From JAQGHR01 sp031411935 (lineage in GTDB: Bacteria > Planctomycetota > Planctomycetia > Isosphaerales > Isosphaeraceae): a stretch of 8,602 nt of DNA. The notes beneath the pieces were generated by a model. It had not been told where the DNA came from and did no database searches. It saw nothing but the letters and a program-made list of their open reading frames with translations. Position 1 is the first letter of the stretch. Each line of letters begins with the position of its first letter. The position numbers and the translations under genes were made by a program. Below, piece after piece: positions 8,335-8,602 of this stretch. The stretch is taken from assembly GCA_031411935.1 (NCBI GenBank), contig JANOBY010000702.1, positions 1-8,602 on the forward strand. The letters are read 5' to 3'.

Positions 8335-8602
8335 ATGAACTCCGACGATTCTCCTCCGGACGAGTCGAATCCCTGGACGACCAACACCTCCCGCCAGGTT
8401 TATGAAAACCCGTGGATCTCGGTCCGCGAGGATCAGGTCACGCGCCCCGACGGGGCCCCGGGCATCTACGGGGTGGTCCACTTCAAGAATCGCGCCATCG
8501 GGGTGCTTGCCGTCGAGGACGACGGACGGGTCTGGCTCGTGGGACAGCATCGCTACCCGCTCGACACCTACTCGTGGGAGATCCCCGAGGGTGGAGGGCC
8601 GC
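8335..8602 (+). CDS. Nudix hydrolase (ADP-ribose pyrophosphatase-like), N-terminal part only
   Basis: The frame from the ATG at 8335 is open to the window edge and gives 89 residues. It reads RQVYENPWISVREDQVTRPDG (20-40), GIYGVVHFKNRAIGVLAVEDDGRVWLVGQHRYP (43-75) and then YSWEIPEGGGP (79-89), which is the classic lead-in to a Nudix box of the ADP-ribose pyrophosphatase/NudF-type group. The box itself (GX5EX7REUXEE) starts at the cut, so its catalytic glutamates cannot be seen. Members hydrolyse nucleoside diphosphate-linked substrates such as ADP-ribose; the substrate here is inferred only from the flanking pattern. A GTG at 8320 in the same frame, after an in-frame TAG at 8305, is an alternative start with AGGA about 10 nt ahead. 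The gene follows sucD on the same strand by 155 bp, so it may have its own promoter. Confidence 0.85.
   Translation, partial: MNSDDSPPDESNPWTTNTSRQVYENPWISVREDQVTRPDGAPGIYGVVHFKNRAIGVLAVEDDGRVWLVGQHRYPLDTYSWEIPEGGGP

Overview
The window looks like chromosomal DNA from a high-GC bacterium, most likely a planctomycete (Isosphaeraceae/Gemmataceae-like). This rests on base composition, on GTG/ATG starts with modest Shine-Dalgarno sites, and on the flavour of the SucC, NYN and SulP proteins. It is inference, because no rRNA or marker alignment was possible. No phage, insertion sequence, CRISPR array or plasmid genes are visible.

Layout, left to right. A family-87 (GT87) polytopic glycosyltransferase gene lies on the minus strand and runs off the left edge (1-951). 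About 400 bp without a gene follow, holding several small inverted repeats. Next, on the minus strand, is a tRNA gene with anticodon CAU (probably tRNA-Ile2) at 1352-1693. It is split after the anticodon by a 269-nt group I intron (1389-1657), for which nearly the whole core fold can be drawn from the sequence: P1 with U·G at the splice site, P2, P3, P4, P5, P6, P7, P8, P9 and a terminal G. Divergent from the tRNA is a YacP/Rae1-like NYN-domain nuclease (1791-2426, plus). It converges, with only 9 bp between stop codons, on a large minus-strand gene (2436-4709) encoding a SulP anion transporter fused to a STAS-like segment and a complete beta-carbonic anhydrase.

The right half is a plus-strand cluster: sucC (4932-6182), a secreted GH5 endoglucanase-like gene overlapping the sucC stop by one base (6182-7198), sucD (7295-8179), and the start of a Nudix hydrolase (8335 to the right edge). 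SucC and SucD form succinyl-CoA synthetase of the TCA cycle. Finding an exported glycoside hydrolase translationally coupled inside this operon is unusual and is the main gene-order oddity.

The observations most worth following up are the intron-bearing tRNA, with an extra hairpin between P7 and P3 that is not expected in the Azoarcus-type IC3 fold, and the sucC-GH5-sucD arrangement. The SulP-STAS-carbonic anhydrase fusion is a recognised but informative architecture for bicarbonate handling.
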